Shown: one piece after another, positions 7,731 through 16,924 of the stretch
Position numbering within the stretch: the first letter of the stretch is position 1
Layout of the letters: each line of letters starts with the position of its first letter
Source of the DNA: an uncultured Anaerobutyricum sp.
GTDB lineage: Bacteria; Bacillota; Clostridia; Lachnospirales; Lachnospiraceae
Reading direction: 5' to 3'
Assembly (NCBI RefSeq): GCF_934307085.1
Contig: NZ_CAKRCF010000005.1
Span: 1 to 64,000, forward strand
Length of the DNA: 64,000 nucleotides
The notes under the pieces: generated by a model
Database searches by the model: none
Told to the model about the DNA's origin: nothing
The model's input: only the letters and a program-made list of their open reading frames with translations
Position numbers and translations under genes: made by a program

Positions 7731-8282
7731 ATGAAGAAAAAAATAGCAGTACTGTTTCCGGGAATTGGTTATACCTGTGATAAGCCATTACTTTATTATG
7801 CAGGGAAGCTTGCGGTGTCGAAAGGATACGAACTTGTAAAAGTCGAGTATTGCAATTTCCCAACAGGAATAAAAAGAAATAAAGAAAAGATGGAAAAAGC
7901 TTTTCAATGCGGTTTAAAACAGGCGGAAGAAATTTTGCGGGATATTTGCTGGGAAGAATATGGGGATATATTGTTTGTGTCAAAGAGTATTGGGACAGTA
8001 ATATCGTCTGCTTTTGCCAGACAATATCAGATTCAGGTGAAGAATATTTTATTTACACCGCTTCAGCAAACATTTTTATTTGCAGATGGGAATGGAATAG
8101 TATTTCATGGTACTGCGGATCCATGGGCGGATACAAAGAATATTATAGTAGGATGTGAGAAAGTAAATCTTCCACTTATTTTGACTGAGAAAGGGAATCA
8201 TTCTCTTGAAACAGGCAATATATTAAAAGATTTAAAAAATCTTGAACAAACGATGGAACAAGTAAACAAGTTTATCATTTAG
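7731..8282 (+). CDS. alpha/beta hydrolase-fold protein
   Basis: 183 aa. A nucleophile elbow is visible as SKSIGT (near residue 86). HGTADPWAD (about residues 126-134) supplies a candidate catalytic aspartate, and GNHSLE near the C-terminus supplies the histidine, as in small serine hydrolases. The ATG at 7731 follows GAGGGTAT and is preferred over an upstream start at 7695. It probably cleaves a small ester or peptide; the substrate is unknown. Confidence 0.75.
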   Translation: MKKKIAVLFPGIGYTCDKPLLYYAGKLAVSKGYELVKVEYCNFPTGIKRNKEKMEKAFQCGLKQAEEILRDICWEEYGDILFVSKSIGTVISSAFARQYQIQVKNILFTPLQQTFLFADGNGIVFHGTADPWADTKNIIVGCEKVNLPLILTEKGNHSLETGNILKDLKNLEQTMEQVNKFII

Positions 8283-8480
8283 CTTGTAGGTGTATTGTTT
8301 TGAATGGGCTTTTGTTAAAGTCAATCAATAACGAAAAGAAGACGACTGAGAGATAAAAGTTAAAAGTATTTACTGACTTAATAGATATGGTAAATAGATA
8401 GTTCTAACTATTTTACTAAAGGTACTTCTAATTATTTCAATAATTTCAGAGCAAGCAGAAGGGCGAAGGGAGAGGAAATT

Positions 8481-9020
8481 ATGAGTAATTATATCACTAC
8501 ATATACGAGAAAACATTTTGATCCGATCAATCCTGATGAGAGATTAATTTGTATTGAGGATATTGCTCATGCACTTCCTATGATTTGCCGGGGAAATGGA
8601 CATGTTAGTTCATTCTGGTCTGTGGGAGAGCATTGCATTTTATGTGCAAAAGAGGCAAAGGCGAGAGGGTATTCTAATCGGCTGGTATTAGCAGCTTTGT
8701 TGCATGATGCGAGCGAGTGTTATATGTCAGATGTGCCAAGACCTTTAAAGCAGAATATGAAGCAGTATAAAGAATATGAGAATCATTTATTAGATGTTCT
8801 TTATATGAAGTTTTTAGGTTTCACGTTAAACATAGAGGAAGAAAAACTGATAAAAGAGATTGATAATGCCTTATTATGGTATGACTTAAAGTATTTATTA
8901 GATGAAGAATTGAAAGCTGAACAGCCAGAACTTCATGTGAAGATTGATTATAGGGTGAGATCATTTTCTGAGGTGGAAAAAGAGTATTTAGAGTTATTCG
9001 AACAGTATAGAATACGATAA
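8481..9020 (+). CDS. HD-domain phosphohydrolase (YfbR-like)
   Basis: 179 aa. The HD motif LLHDASECYMSDVPRPLK occupies about residues 74-90, preceded by the first metal-ligand histidine in SVGEHC (residue 50). Together these give the H...HD...D pattern of 5'-nucleotidase-like HD enzymes. It probably removes phosphate from nucleotides or a similar small substrate. GGGAGAGGAAA precedes the ATG. The 200 nt upstream show no other gene. Confidence 0.85.
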   Translation: MSNYITTYTRKHFDPINPDERLICIEDIAHALPMICRGNGHVSSFWSVGEHCILCAKEAKARGYSNRLVLAALLHDASECYMSDVPRPLKQNMKQYKEYENHLLDVLYMKFLGFTLNIEEEKLIKEIDNALLWYDLKYLLDEELKAEQPELHVKIDYRVRSFSEVEKEYLELFEQYRIR

Positions 9021-9201
9021 AAATAACTTTATTTCAGAATATGTTTGAAAAATATCATTAAAAAATATACTTGAAGATTAAAATAATTGTAATCAAGGAT
9101 GTATGAGAAATAGTGAAAATTTGTCCATAATATTGTGAAAAAGGTAGTTCCAAGTAGGTTGTGAAAAAACAGAGCCAAGGAAAAATAGAGAGGAGTTAAA
9201 A

Positions 9202-9543
9202 ATGAACATACAAATTTTCGGAACGAAAAAGAACTTTGATAGCAAAAAAGCAGAACGTTATTTTAAAGAAAGAGGAATAAAATATCAGTTTGTCGATATG
9301 AACGAAAAAGGACTTAGTAAGGGTGAGTTTAATTCCGTATGTCAAGCGGTAGGCGGATACGAGAAGCTTATTGATTCAAAGTGTAAGGATAAGAACCTGC
9401 TGGCATTGATTCAATATCTTTCTGAGGAGGATAAGATAGCTAAGATTTTGGAAAATCAGAAAATTATACGAACTCCTATTGTAAGAAATGGGAAGAAAGC
9501 AACAGTGGGATATGAACCGGATGCGTGGAAAGAGTGGAAATAA
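9202..9543 (+). CDS. ArsC/Spx family thioredoxin-fold protein without the usual N-terminal cysteine
   Basis: 113 aa, the full length of the ArsC/Spx/YffB family, with the conserved C-terminal segment TPIVRNGKKATVGY. In arsenate reductases and Spx the first loop carries a reactive cysteine; here the loop reads GTKKNFDSKKAERYF with Asn where Cys is expected. A cysteine pair elsewhere (CQAVGG, SKCKDK) is not at the usual site. It may therefore be a binding or regulatory protein rather than a reductase. A convergent palindromic repeat follows. Confidence 0.8.
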   Translation: MNIQIFGTKKNFDSKKAERYFKERGIKYQFVDMNEKGLSKGEFNSVCQAVGGYEKLIDSKCKDKNLLALIQYLSEEDKIAKILENQKIIRTPIVRNGKKATVGYEPDAWKEWK

Positions 9544-9591
9544 ATATCACTACAACATTAAAAAGTAATTTCAAATTCAGTAAAATACAAC

Positions 9592-9716
9592 AAAAAGAAC
9601 TGCCATTGTTATCATATCTATGACTTTAATCGCGGCGTGTAGATGTTCGCTTAAACGTTCTCAGTCAACACTTGCTCCGAGGTCACAGATATGATAACTA
9701 TAGCAGTTCTTTTTTT
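9592..9716. repeat. large palindromic repeat with conserved core (copy B), convergent terminator
   Basis: Outer arms AAAAAGAACTGC (9592-9603) and GTTATCATATCT (from 9608) pair with 9682-9714, ending in a T tract. The inner core on the minus strand reads CCTCGGAGCAAGTGTTG ... ACACGCCGCGATTAAAGTC, nearly the same as copy A at 27211-27281. It lies between converging genes and can act as a terminator for both. Confidence 0.75.
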
Positions 9717-9740
9717 AGCTGTTATTGCCAGTGAACAAAA

Positions 9741-10727
9741 TTACTTTTCAATAGCAAACGGTGTGCTATACCATATTCTATGATATCTAGCAGTATTCTT
9801 ATTTAAAATATCATTCAATAATTTACATATATAAGATATCTGGTCGGTCATACCATTATCCACTGTTCCATAGATTTCTCCTGCTTGTATTTTTTGATTC
9901 ATTTCCGGGCTGTTGTTGATTCCGATAATAAGAGGAAGTTTCAGATTGTGTTGTTTATAATAATCATAGACTCCAAGTGCCATATCATCGTTATTACAAA
10001 TAATTGCTTCTGCAGTTTGAATAATATTCGCATCCAGTTTTGAAAATTTCTCGGAAGAGAGACTTCTTTGCCAGTCTGCAGAAAGGTTGACAAGCTGATT
10101 TAATGGAAGCTGTTGGCTGTTTTCTAAAAAGCCATTTGTTCTTCTTACGGCATCAAAATGTGTTTGTTCTCCTTCAATTAGAATATAGTCTAGTTTATTG
10201 TTTTTATTATGATCTAAGTTTGCTTTATCTGTATTCCATGCATTTTGAAGCATATCGGCCTGAATGGAACCGGCTTTTTTTGCTGCAGTTCCAACGTACC
10301 ATGTTTGTTTGGAAATGGATAAATCTTTTTTATCTGCTTCCCTGTTAAATAAAATAACGGGAATGTTATGACTTGCTGTCTCATTTAGGACGCTGGCAGC
10401 AGAAGAGGGAGTTACCAGATTGATGAGCAAAGCATCAAAGTTTTGTGTGTACATATATTGAAGTTGATGTTCTTGTCGGTTAGTATTTCCCTCTGCGTCA
10501 AAAATTTCGTAAAGAACCTTTTTTCCAGAAAAAGAGTAGCTGTCAATTTTGTTTTGAAGTTTGGTTACATAATCGTTTATGAATGTGTCATCCATATCAT
10601 AAACAGCAATTCCTATATGGGTATATTCATTCTGAGTTTGAGGCAGTTTCCATATGGTTATGGTGCTTATTAGGATGATGATTAATGTAAACAGGATAGA
10701 ATTATAACTAAAAAGATTTGTTTTCAT
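9741..10727 (-). CDS. membrane-anchored periplasmic-binding-protein-like sugar sensor
   Basis: 328 aa type I sugar-binding protein fold (Peripla_BP_4; galactose/glucose-binding protein-like), with an uncleaved-looking N-terminal segment (residues 10-26) instead of a clear lipobox. Recognisable pieces are IGIAVYDMDDTFI at the first strand, VILFNREA in lobe 1, ICNNDDMALG and INNSPEMNQKIQAGEIYGTV in lobe 2. No ABC permease or ATPase is nearby; the neighbours are a YesM-type kinase and a GPH symporter. It therefore most likely senses sugar outside the cell and signals to the kinase. Last gene of the locus. Confidence 0.85.
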   Translation of the reverse strand: MKTNLFSYNSILFTLIIILISTITIWKLPQTQNEYTHIGIAVYDMDDTFINDYVTKLQNKIDSYSFSGKKVLYEIFDAEGNTNRQEHQLQYMYTQNFDALLINLVTPSSAASVLNETASHNIPVILFNREADKKDLSISKQTWYVGTAAKKAGSIQADMLQNAWNTDKANLDHNKNNKLDYILIEGEQTHFDAVRRTNGFLENSQQLPLNQLVNLSADWQRSLSSEKFSKLDANIIQTAEAIICNNDDMALGVYDYYKQHNLKLPLIIGINNSPEMNQKIQAGEIYGTVDNGMTDQISYICKLLNDILNKNTARYHRIWYSTPFAIEK

Positions 10728-10814
10728 AAGAGAAACCCTTTCGTTTTTAATAGTATAATTAATAAAAATAGAGTGAATATCAAGTAAATTGCAGATTTAA
10801 TTAAAACTACAACT

Positions 10815-11456
10815 CTAATTTGTCAGCAATGCATCTAATTCACCACTTTCAATAGTTGTCTTATCCATTTTCTGACACGGAACTGGCACATTTTGCATAT
10901 GCTTATTCCGTGAGTAAGTGTCTAACATTTGAATACTTTCATAGCCGAGCCTATAAGTGTTTTTTATGTATATACAATCTTTTTTGCCTTCTTGAACTTC
11001 CCTTATTATCTGAGCGGAGACAGGGAGGAGATAACTTGGAGAAGGCGTATTTTCAAAAGTTGCATAGTGAGAAAAAGCTGATTGCATTGAGTCAGTAATT
11101 GCTAGTACATTATCATAATTATAATATTTTTCTTTTTGTATTAGATAGTTTTCAGGATAGATTAGTAAAATACCAATAGCATGATTTTGTTCTTCTTTAG
11201 TGATAATAGAAGCCAGTTTTTTAGAGGAAAGATTCTTTTCATGCCACGTATCTAGAATGATAGAATTGCTATAAGCATAGTCTTGTATGGCATCTAATAT
11301 TCTAGAATACTGTTTGTCGTAGGAAGAAGGGAGAATTACGGCCACTGTTTTTTTGGTTTCGTTATTTGTTCGTGTCATCATGCATTGCGAAGAAAAAAAG
11401 GCAATGAGAAGCATTAATAAAATGAGTAAAATATATTTTTTCTTGTTATTTTTCAT
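10815..11456 (-). CDS. short sugar-binding-like protein lacking most of one lobe
   Basis: 213 aa with an N-terminal hydrophobic anchor (residues 8-24, ending SSQC, a poor lipobox). Residues 35-130 look like lobe 1 of a type I periplasmic binding protein (VAVILPSSYDKQYSRILDA). The end (KNTYRLGYESIQMLDTY ... TTIESGELDALLTN) resembles the C-terminal return strand of such proteins. About 100 residues of lobe 2 seem missing compared with the 328-aa neighbour. Either it is a truncated paralogue or a dedicated half-receptor for the kinase encoded upstream. GGAGAA precedes the ATG. Confidence 0.65.
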   Translation of the reverse strand: MKNNKKKYILLILLMLLIAFFSSQCMMTRTNNETKKTVAVILPSSYDKQYSRILDAIQDYAYSNSIILDTWHEKNLSSKKLASIITKEEQNHAIGILLIYPENYLIQKEKYYNYDNVLAITDSMQSAFSHYATFENTPSPSYLLPVSAQIIREVQEGKKDCIYIKNTYRLGYESIQMLDTYSRNKHMQNVPVPCQKMDKTTIESGELDALLTN

Positions 11457-11561
11457 TGATGTTCTCCTAAGTTATTGGATTCCTTTAAAGTTGTTCCTTT
11501 GATTTTCTCAAAATTTGATTTGCCGGATTTATGCAAAATTTTGTTATGAATTCACCAAAGT

Positions 11562-13313
11562 TTAATTTTCAATTATTTCTGCTGATTTTAGTTCATCGTA
11601 TTCCGTCAGTTTTGGAATGATTATTGTTGCAGTGGTTCCTTCGTCTAATTCACTTTCGATGGAGACACCGTATTGTTCGCCATAAATAAGTTTGATTCTT
11701 TCATCAACATTTTTAACGCCGATTCCGGAGCCTCGTTTGCTGGAAACAACCCGATTATGCATTATGTATTCCACAACTTTTTCGGGCATACCAAGTCCAT
11801 TATCGCTTACATCAATGTGAATGAGGTTGTCTTTCTCATAAACAGAAATTGTAATTTCACCGTCATCATATACGCCTTCCATACCATGATAAATTGCATT
11901 TTCAAGTAGAGGCTGGATAGAAAGTTTCGGACAAAGATAATGGAGAAGTTTTTCATCGGCATGTACGGAAAATTCGAACTTGTCTTTAAAGCGAATGTTT
12001 TGGATGGCGAGATAGCTTGTTGCATGTTCTAGTTCTTTTTCTAATGGAATGATATCTTTTCCCTGACTTAAAGAAATACGGAAAAATTTCGCAAGAAGAG
12101 AAACCATTTGCTCGGCACCGTTATATTCTCCGCTTTGTATCATCCAGATGATAGAGTCTAACGTATTATAGAGAAAATGGGGATTAATCTGAGATTGTAA
12201 AAGTTTCTTTTCCATTTTACGTTTTTCCCGCTCATTTCTGCGGATTTCGTCCATTTGGTTTTGTAGTTTTTCTGCCATGATATTGAAGTGAGCACTTAAT
12301 ATTTTTAGTTCTCCGATTCCATTTTCTGCAGCTTTTACGGTGTAATTACCTTTTCCAAACTCCTGCATGGTATCAAGTAGTTGATAGACAGGATTTGTGA
12401 AATCGTGAAATAACAAGATATCTGTACAGGCAAGAAGGATACCGACCATAAGTAAAATGAGCCAGATTACATAGTAAATATTCATATTTTCTGTATGAAT
12501 ACTAAAGAGAGAACTGACAAGGACGATATTCCAGCCGGTGTACCCAATCTGTTGACGTTCGATCAGCCATTTTGTGCCGTGCAGTTTTTTTATGCTGTAA
12601 TTGGTATTGTTTAAGGCAATTTTAGTAGTATTTTCTTTATATAAGCCGGAAGAGATTTCTTTCATAAATGGGTGATAAAGAAAGTCGGCGGTGTTATCGA
12701 GTAAGTAGCAGTAGGAGGTTTGTGTATTCTTATAATGCTCTAAAATTGCATCAATAGAATCCGTATAGTACTGCATCAAAAGAACACCGGATTTCATTTC
12801 ACCGTGATTAATGTATTCTACATAGCGGCATATTTGAAATACTTGTTTTACTTTGTCGGGATAGACTAGTTTTTTTGAGCCATAGCAAATGGTTTCGATA
12901 TTATCTTTTGCCTGCGTAAACCAGCTTTCATTTTGTATAGATGTATTGGTTAAATTACTGGAGTGCCATAAGTTTTTCCCAGTTGCGTCATATAATGCAA
13001 GGCCATAAATATTTTCAGAGCTGTTACTTATTTCATTCGACAGGGAAGTTTTAAAGTCTTTACTCTGAATATTATATTTTTTAATCGTGTCATAGTAAAT
13101 GTTGTTCATAATGTCGTTGATGGAATCAATTTCATTTTCAATATTTTGTGCAAGTACATTTTTTTGCCGATTAGTTTCTTCTATCGTTTTACGGATAAGA
13201 TAGGTAGAAATGTAATGGGAAAATAGTATCATGCAGCTTAAAATACAGAAAACAATTGAGATAGACATTATTAAAGGAAAAAGAACACGAATGCTTAATT
13301 TTTTATTGTTCAT
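11562..13313 (-). CDS. sensor histidine kinase, YesM/LytS type
   Basis: 583 aa. Two membrane segments (about residues 9-33 and 277-302) flank a roughly 240-residue extracellular sensor domain. A HAMP region follows, then the His_kinase domain with QSQINPHFLYNTLDSI (phospho-His about residue 378) and a HATPase_c domain with NAIYHGMEG and DNGLGMP. It should phosphorylate the AraC-type regulator encoded just upstream. The neighbouring sugar-binding-like proteins probably modulate it. The start is preceded by CGAAAGGATTTATTTATG, shared with several genes here. Confidence 0.92.
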   Translation of the reverse strand: MNNKKLSIRVLFPLIMSISIVFCILSCMILFSHYISTYLIRKTIEETNRQKNVLAQNIENEIDSINDIMNNIYYDTIKKYNIQSKDFKTSLSNEISNSSENIYGLALYDATGKNLWHSSNLTNTSIQNESWFTQAKDNIETICYGSKKLVYPDKVKQVFQICRYVEYINHGEMKSGVLLMQYYTDSIDAILEHYKNTQTSYCYLLDNTADFLYHPFMKEISSGLYKENTTKIALNNTNYSIKKLHGTKWLIERQQIGYTGWNIVLVSSLFSIHTENMNIYYVIWLILLMVGILLACTDILLFHDFTNPVYQLLDTMQEFGKGNYTVKAAENGIGELKILSAHFNIMAEKLQNQMDEIRRNEREKRKMEKKLLQSQINPHFLYNTLDSIIWMIQSGEYNGAEQMVSLLAKFFRISLSQGKDIIPLEKELEHATSYLAIQNIRFKDKFEFSVHADEKLLHYLCPKLSIQPLLENAIYHGMEGVYDDGEITISVYEKDNLIHIDVSDNGLGMPEKVVEYIMHNRVVSSKRGSGIGVKNVDERIKLIYGEQYGVSIESELDEGTTATIIIPKLTEYDELKSAEIIEN

Positions 13314-13371
13314 AAATAAATCCTTTCGTTTGTCATAATTCGTTTATCTTGGGAGGAAACTATTTAACTTT

Positions 13372-14979
13372 TTAGTTATTTTCACCCTCAAGTTTTCGGT
13401 ATTTTACTGGGGAGATACCGCAGTGCTTTTTAAATACATAGCTAAAGTAGTTTGGTTCTGGATATCCGACCATTGTTCCAATGACGTGACTTTTGTAGTC
13501 GGTCATTTTTAGTAGCATTTTAGCTTCTTCCATGCGACGGTTGATGATATAATTTAAAAAAGTAGTTTCTGTTTCCTGTTTGAAAATCTTTGAAAAGTAG
13601 GAAGAACTTACGTGAAGTTCCTTGCAGATAGATTCCACGGACAGATCGGGTTCGCGAAAATGTTCTTCTACTAATTTTTTAGCATTTTCCGCTAAAATGA
13701 CATTATTATCTACCTGCTTTTTCTGAATCAATGTACGCATGAGCTGAAAATAATTGATAAGCCAGTTGTCGAGTTCTTCGCCAGTATTTAAAGAAAGAAT
13801 TTTTACTGCCATTTTTTTAGAGCCGGCAAATTCTTTATCGGAGGTAATCTGATATTTTTTATAAAGACGAGCGAGGGAGAAGGAAATCTCCAATATAACA
13901 ATCTGATATTCATTTAAGTTGTAATGGGCTTCGTGTAGATGTTCAAGCATATTTAAAACAGCGGTTTTTAGTTCTTCTTCTGAGCAATGAGTGATGATTT
14001 TCTCGATGGCATCTACTTCGGAGTTCCAGTTATCATCTTTTTGAAGTGGTGCGTCCTTCTGGAGCGGCAGGATATCATTATAATAAGTATAGCTTTCGTC
14101 TTGAATGACTACGTTATAATCAAGAGCTTCGAGAGACTGCTGATAGAGAAGTGGAAGTTCTTTTAAAATGGTGCCGCCAGAACTAATGCCGCAAGATATT
14201 TTCGTGTGGAAAATACGCTCGATAATAACGGAAGCCTCCTGTATGGTGCGTGTAATTCGTTCAATATCGTGTTTTTTATTGCCGCACAGAAGAAATACTT
14301 CCCGGTCAATCATACCAAAGTGATAGAGGTTGGTTATTTTTTCAAGAGATTCTTTAATCGTTTCTTTGATAGAAAGTTCAGAAAGAACATCATTTAAATC
14401 GTTTTCGCGAATCTTTACAGTGATAATGTGAAAAACTTCATAATCAAGATTTAGTTTTAAATTTTTCATTTGAAGCGTACAATAATCTTCGGTAAGAGTT
14501 TCTGTTAAAAGCTGTGTAAAAAACTGTTGCCGGAGAAGAGGAATACTTTCTGTATAAATGTTCTCTAAGCGAGTGTGGTTTATTCTCTCGGCATATTCTT
14601 TTTCAAGTTCTTCATGCATTGTAGTCAGAAGTTTCTGCATTTCATTGTAGTCGATTGGTTTCATAATGTACTGTGAAACGCCATAGCTTATGGCAGTTCT
14701 GGCATATTCAAAGTCATCCCAACCGGAAAAAAGAATAATTTTCGTGTTCATGTAGTTTTCATGAACGATTTTGGAAAGCTCTAAACCGTCCATAAACGGC
14801 ATTTTAATATCACTGATTAAAAGGTCTGGGTGGTATTCTTCGATTAATTCTAAGGCTTCTTTGCCATTCTGTGCTGTACCGACAACGGAGAAGCCAAGGT
14901 TATTCCAATCAATACCATTTTTCATTCCGTATAGTATTTGTTTTTCATCATCTGCTAAAATAATACTAAAATTTATCAA
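13372..14979 (-). CDS. YesN-type response regulator with AraC DNA-binding domain
   Basis: 535 aa. An N-terminal receiver (residues 5-120) has the acidic pair ADDEKQ, the phospho-acceptor in LLISDIKMPFMDG and the lysine in IMKPIDY. A long middle region follows, then two AraC helix-turn-helix motifs at the C-terminus (LSVESICKELHVSSSYFSKI and VGYPEPNYFSYVFKKHCGIS). The start is TTG with an AGGAA site. It probably activates the symporter gene and perhaps its own locus when the kinase senses sugar. Confidence 0.92.
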   Translation of the reverse strand: MINFSIILADDEKQILYGMKNGIDWNNLGFSVVGTAQNGKEALELIEEYHPDLLISDIKMPFMDGLELSKIVHENYMNTKIILFSGWDDFEYARTAISYGVSQYIMKPIDYNEMQKLLTTMHEELEKEYAERINHTRLENIYTESIPLLRQQFFTQLLTETLTEDYCTLQMKNLKLNLDYEVFHIITVKIRENDLNDVLSELSIKETIKESLEKITNLYHFGMIDREVFLLCGNKKHDIERITRTIQEASVIIERIFHTKISCGISSGGTILKELPLLYQQSLEALDYNVVIQDESYTYYNDILPLQKDAPLQKDDNWNSEVDAIEKIITHCSEEELKTAVLNMLEHLHEAHYNLNEYQIVILEISFSLARLYKKYQITSDKEFAGSKKMAVKILSLNTGEELDNWLINYFQLMRTLIQKKQVDNNVILAENAKKLVEEHFREPDLSVESICKELHVSSSYFSKIFKQETETTFLNYIINRRMEEAKMLLKMTDYKSHVIGTMVGYPEPNYFSYVFKKHCGISPVKYRKLEGENN

Positions 14980-15135
14980 GATTTTTTCCTCTTTTTTCTG
15001 TGTTTTATTCGTTGTTATTTATATTGATATTTGCTTTTTAAATATTCGTTTTGTTATTTATTTTGACATATTTACTTTTTTATTTATTCTGAAATTTATT
15101 TTGTTATTTGTATCTGCTTAGATTGTAACATAAAT

Positions 15136-15177
15136 AAGGGCAAGTCGATTAGATTTTATATTAATCAACTTGCCCTT
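15136..15177 (-). terminator. hairpin between symporter and regulator genes
   Basis: A 16-bp stem with one mismatch (AAGGGCAAGTCGATTA / TAATCAACTTGCCCTT), followed on the minus strand by a T/A-rich run. It may end the symporter transcript or attenuate transcription into the regulator gene. Confidence 0.55.
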
Positions 15178-15202
15178 ACTTATTTGCCCTATAATATTTT
15201 AT

Positions 15203-15267
15203 GACTGTTCCGAATCATAGAATTTTAGTAAAGTGAAACTTTATAAATTCTATGATTTCGAATAGTC
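15203..15267. repeat. second long hairpin downstream of the symporter gene
   Basis: Arms of 23 nt (15203-15225 and 15245-15267) pair with three mismatches around an 18-nt loop. Together with the hairpin at 15136 it fills much of the 435-nt gap 14980-15414, which holds no gene. Possible terminator or mRNA-stabilising structure. Confidence 0.5.
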
Positions 15268-15414
15268 AGTACAATTTACTTTGCACAGTATCCTGTTCAT
15301 ATTCTCTCGATAACTCTATATTTTAGATTAGTCTTATACCTTTTGAAGCGTCTTTTTATTATTTTCGGATGCCGGTAGTTTAGATTTGTTTTATACTTTA
15401 TATAGTATTTGTTG

Positions 15415-16797
15415 TTATTCTTCAGATGCTCCACTGATTTTAGCAACTACTTTTTTCATAAACTCATCATTAAGCTTATATTTTGTCTTAAATACAACAT
15501 AAGCAAGGATGATTCCAAGAGCCGGTACGATACACATCAGTACACGGATAGAGTTCTGCGTTGCTAAAGACTGTACTGCATTTGGAACGTATCCAGTTAA
15601 CTCTAATACGAATCCAATTGCTAAAGCGGTAAATGCAGCGGTCAGTTTTACGATTAATGTCTGAAGAGAGAATACAACACCTTCATTTCTTGCGCCTAAT
15701 ACATATTCACCGTAATCAACAACGTCCGCAAGGAAAACGGTAGCACATCCAAGTTCTAAGCCGGTACCAGTTTTTACGATAATTCCTGCAATTGCAGTTA
15801 AGGGAATATTAGAAGGGCAAACAAATCCTACAATGAGCAGTAAGATAAGGCCGATTGGTGGAAGCGTACAAGCCATTAAGAATGCTTTTTTTCTGGATAA
15901 TAATTTTGTGACTTTAGGGAAGATTAATAATCCAATTACTTCTGCGACAGATGCACTGATCATGAAGGCAGATAACATTCCGGCATTATTGCAAACATAG
16001 CTGAAATAATATGTAGCAACACCCATGATAGCCTGAATTCCGATATTGTATAATAAAATTAAGAGGACAGCCCATCTTAACTGGTCATTCTTTTTAATTA
16101 CAGTGAAAATATCTCTGAATTTCATTTTCTCTGCAGTTCCGGTATCCTGCTGTTTCTTTGGCAGGTTGATAACACAGACAGCCATTGTAAAGATAAAGGT
16201 TGCTGCGATAATTAATGCGAATCTGTGGTAACCGATATAGTTGCCGCCAAGTCCCTTAATAATCTGGACACCGAAGCCGGCGATAATAAGAGACTGTCCA
16301 ATGCTGGCAAAAATTCTTGGTAAAACAGATACTTTTTCACGTTCTTCCGGGTCGGAAGTTAAGTTAGGAATGATAGACCAATATGGAATATCCATAATTG
16401 TATAAGTCATTCCCCATAAAACATAAACGACAGATGCAAATACACAAAGACTTACACCTGATAAATGAAAGTCTGTAAATACGGTAATGAATACAAAAGC
16501 GTTAATCAATGTACCGATAACAAGCCATGGAACGAATTTACCCCAACGGCTTCTCGTATTATCAACAATCATACCCATAAACAAATCATTAAAAGCATCC
16601 CACAATTTTGCAACGAAGAACATACTTCCGATAAATGCAGGTGCAACCTTAATAATATCTGTAAAATAAATCATAGAAAAAGTTGCGATCATTCCATAGA
16701 TTAAATCTTTTCCTAATGCACCAAAGGCAAAGCAGTACTTTACTCGACCTGGTATTTTTCCCTGGTATATAACACCACTGTTACTGTTGTTTTCCAT
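15415..16797 (-). CDS. GPH family sugar:cation symporter (MelB-like)
   Basis: 460 aa with about twelve membrane segments. Signature features of the glycoside-pentoside-hexuronide family are seen: KDLIYGMIATFSMIYFTD in helix 1, LWDAFNDLFMGMIVDNTRSR in the first cytoplasmic loop and DVVDYGEYVLGARNEGVV in the second half. It imports a sugar or glycoside with Na+ or H+. The neighbouring sensor system suggests induction by its substrate. No glycoside hydrolase is adjacent, so the sugar is unknown. GAGGAGAGG precedes the ATG. Confidence 0.88.
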   Translation of the reverse strand: MENNSNSGVIYQGKIPGRVKYCFAFGALGKDLIYGMIATFSMIYFTDIIKVAPAFIGSMFFVAKLWDAFNDLFMGMIVDNTRSRWGKFVPWLVIGTLINAFVFITVFTDFHLSGVSLCVFASVVYVLWGMTYTIMDIPYWSIIPNLTSDPEEREKVSVLPRIFASIGQSLIIAGFGVQIIKGLGGNYIGYHRFALIIAATFIFTMAVCVINLPKKQQDTGTAEKMKFRDIFTVIKKNDQLRWAVLLILLYNIGIQAIMGVATYYFSYVCNNAGMLSAFMISASVAEVIGLLIFPKVTKLLSRKKAFLMACTLPPIGLILLLIVGFVCPSNIPLTAIAGIIVKTGTGLELGCATVFLADVVDYGEYVLGARNEGVVFSLQTLIVKLTAAFTALAIGFVLELTGYVPNAVQSLATQNSIRVLMCIVPALGIILAYVVFKTKYKLNDEFMKKVVAKISGASEE

Positions 16798-16924
16798 TTT
16801 TCCTCTCCTCTTTTTTTGTTTGCTTGTTTTTTGACTTGATTGGAGTTTAGCATTTTGGAAAAAAGAATGACATTTGATATTCTATTCAAAAAATATGAAT
16901 TTCTATTTTGGAAGATTGGATTAG

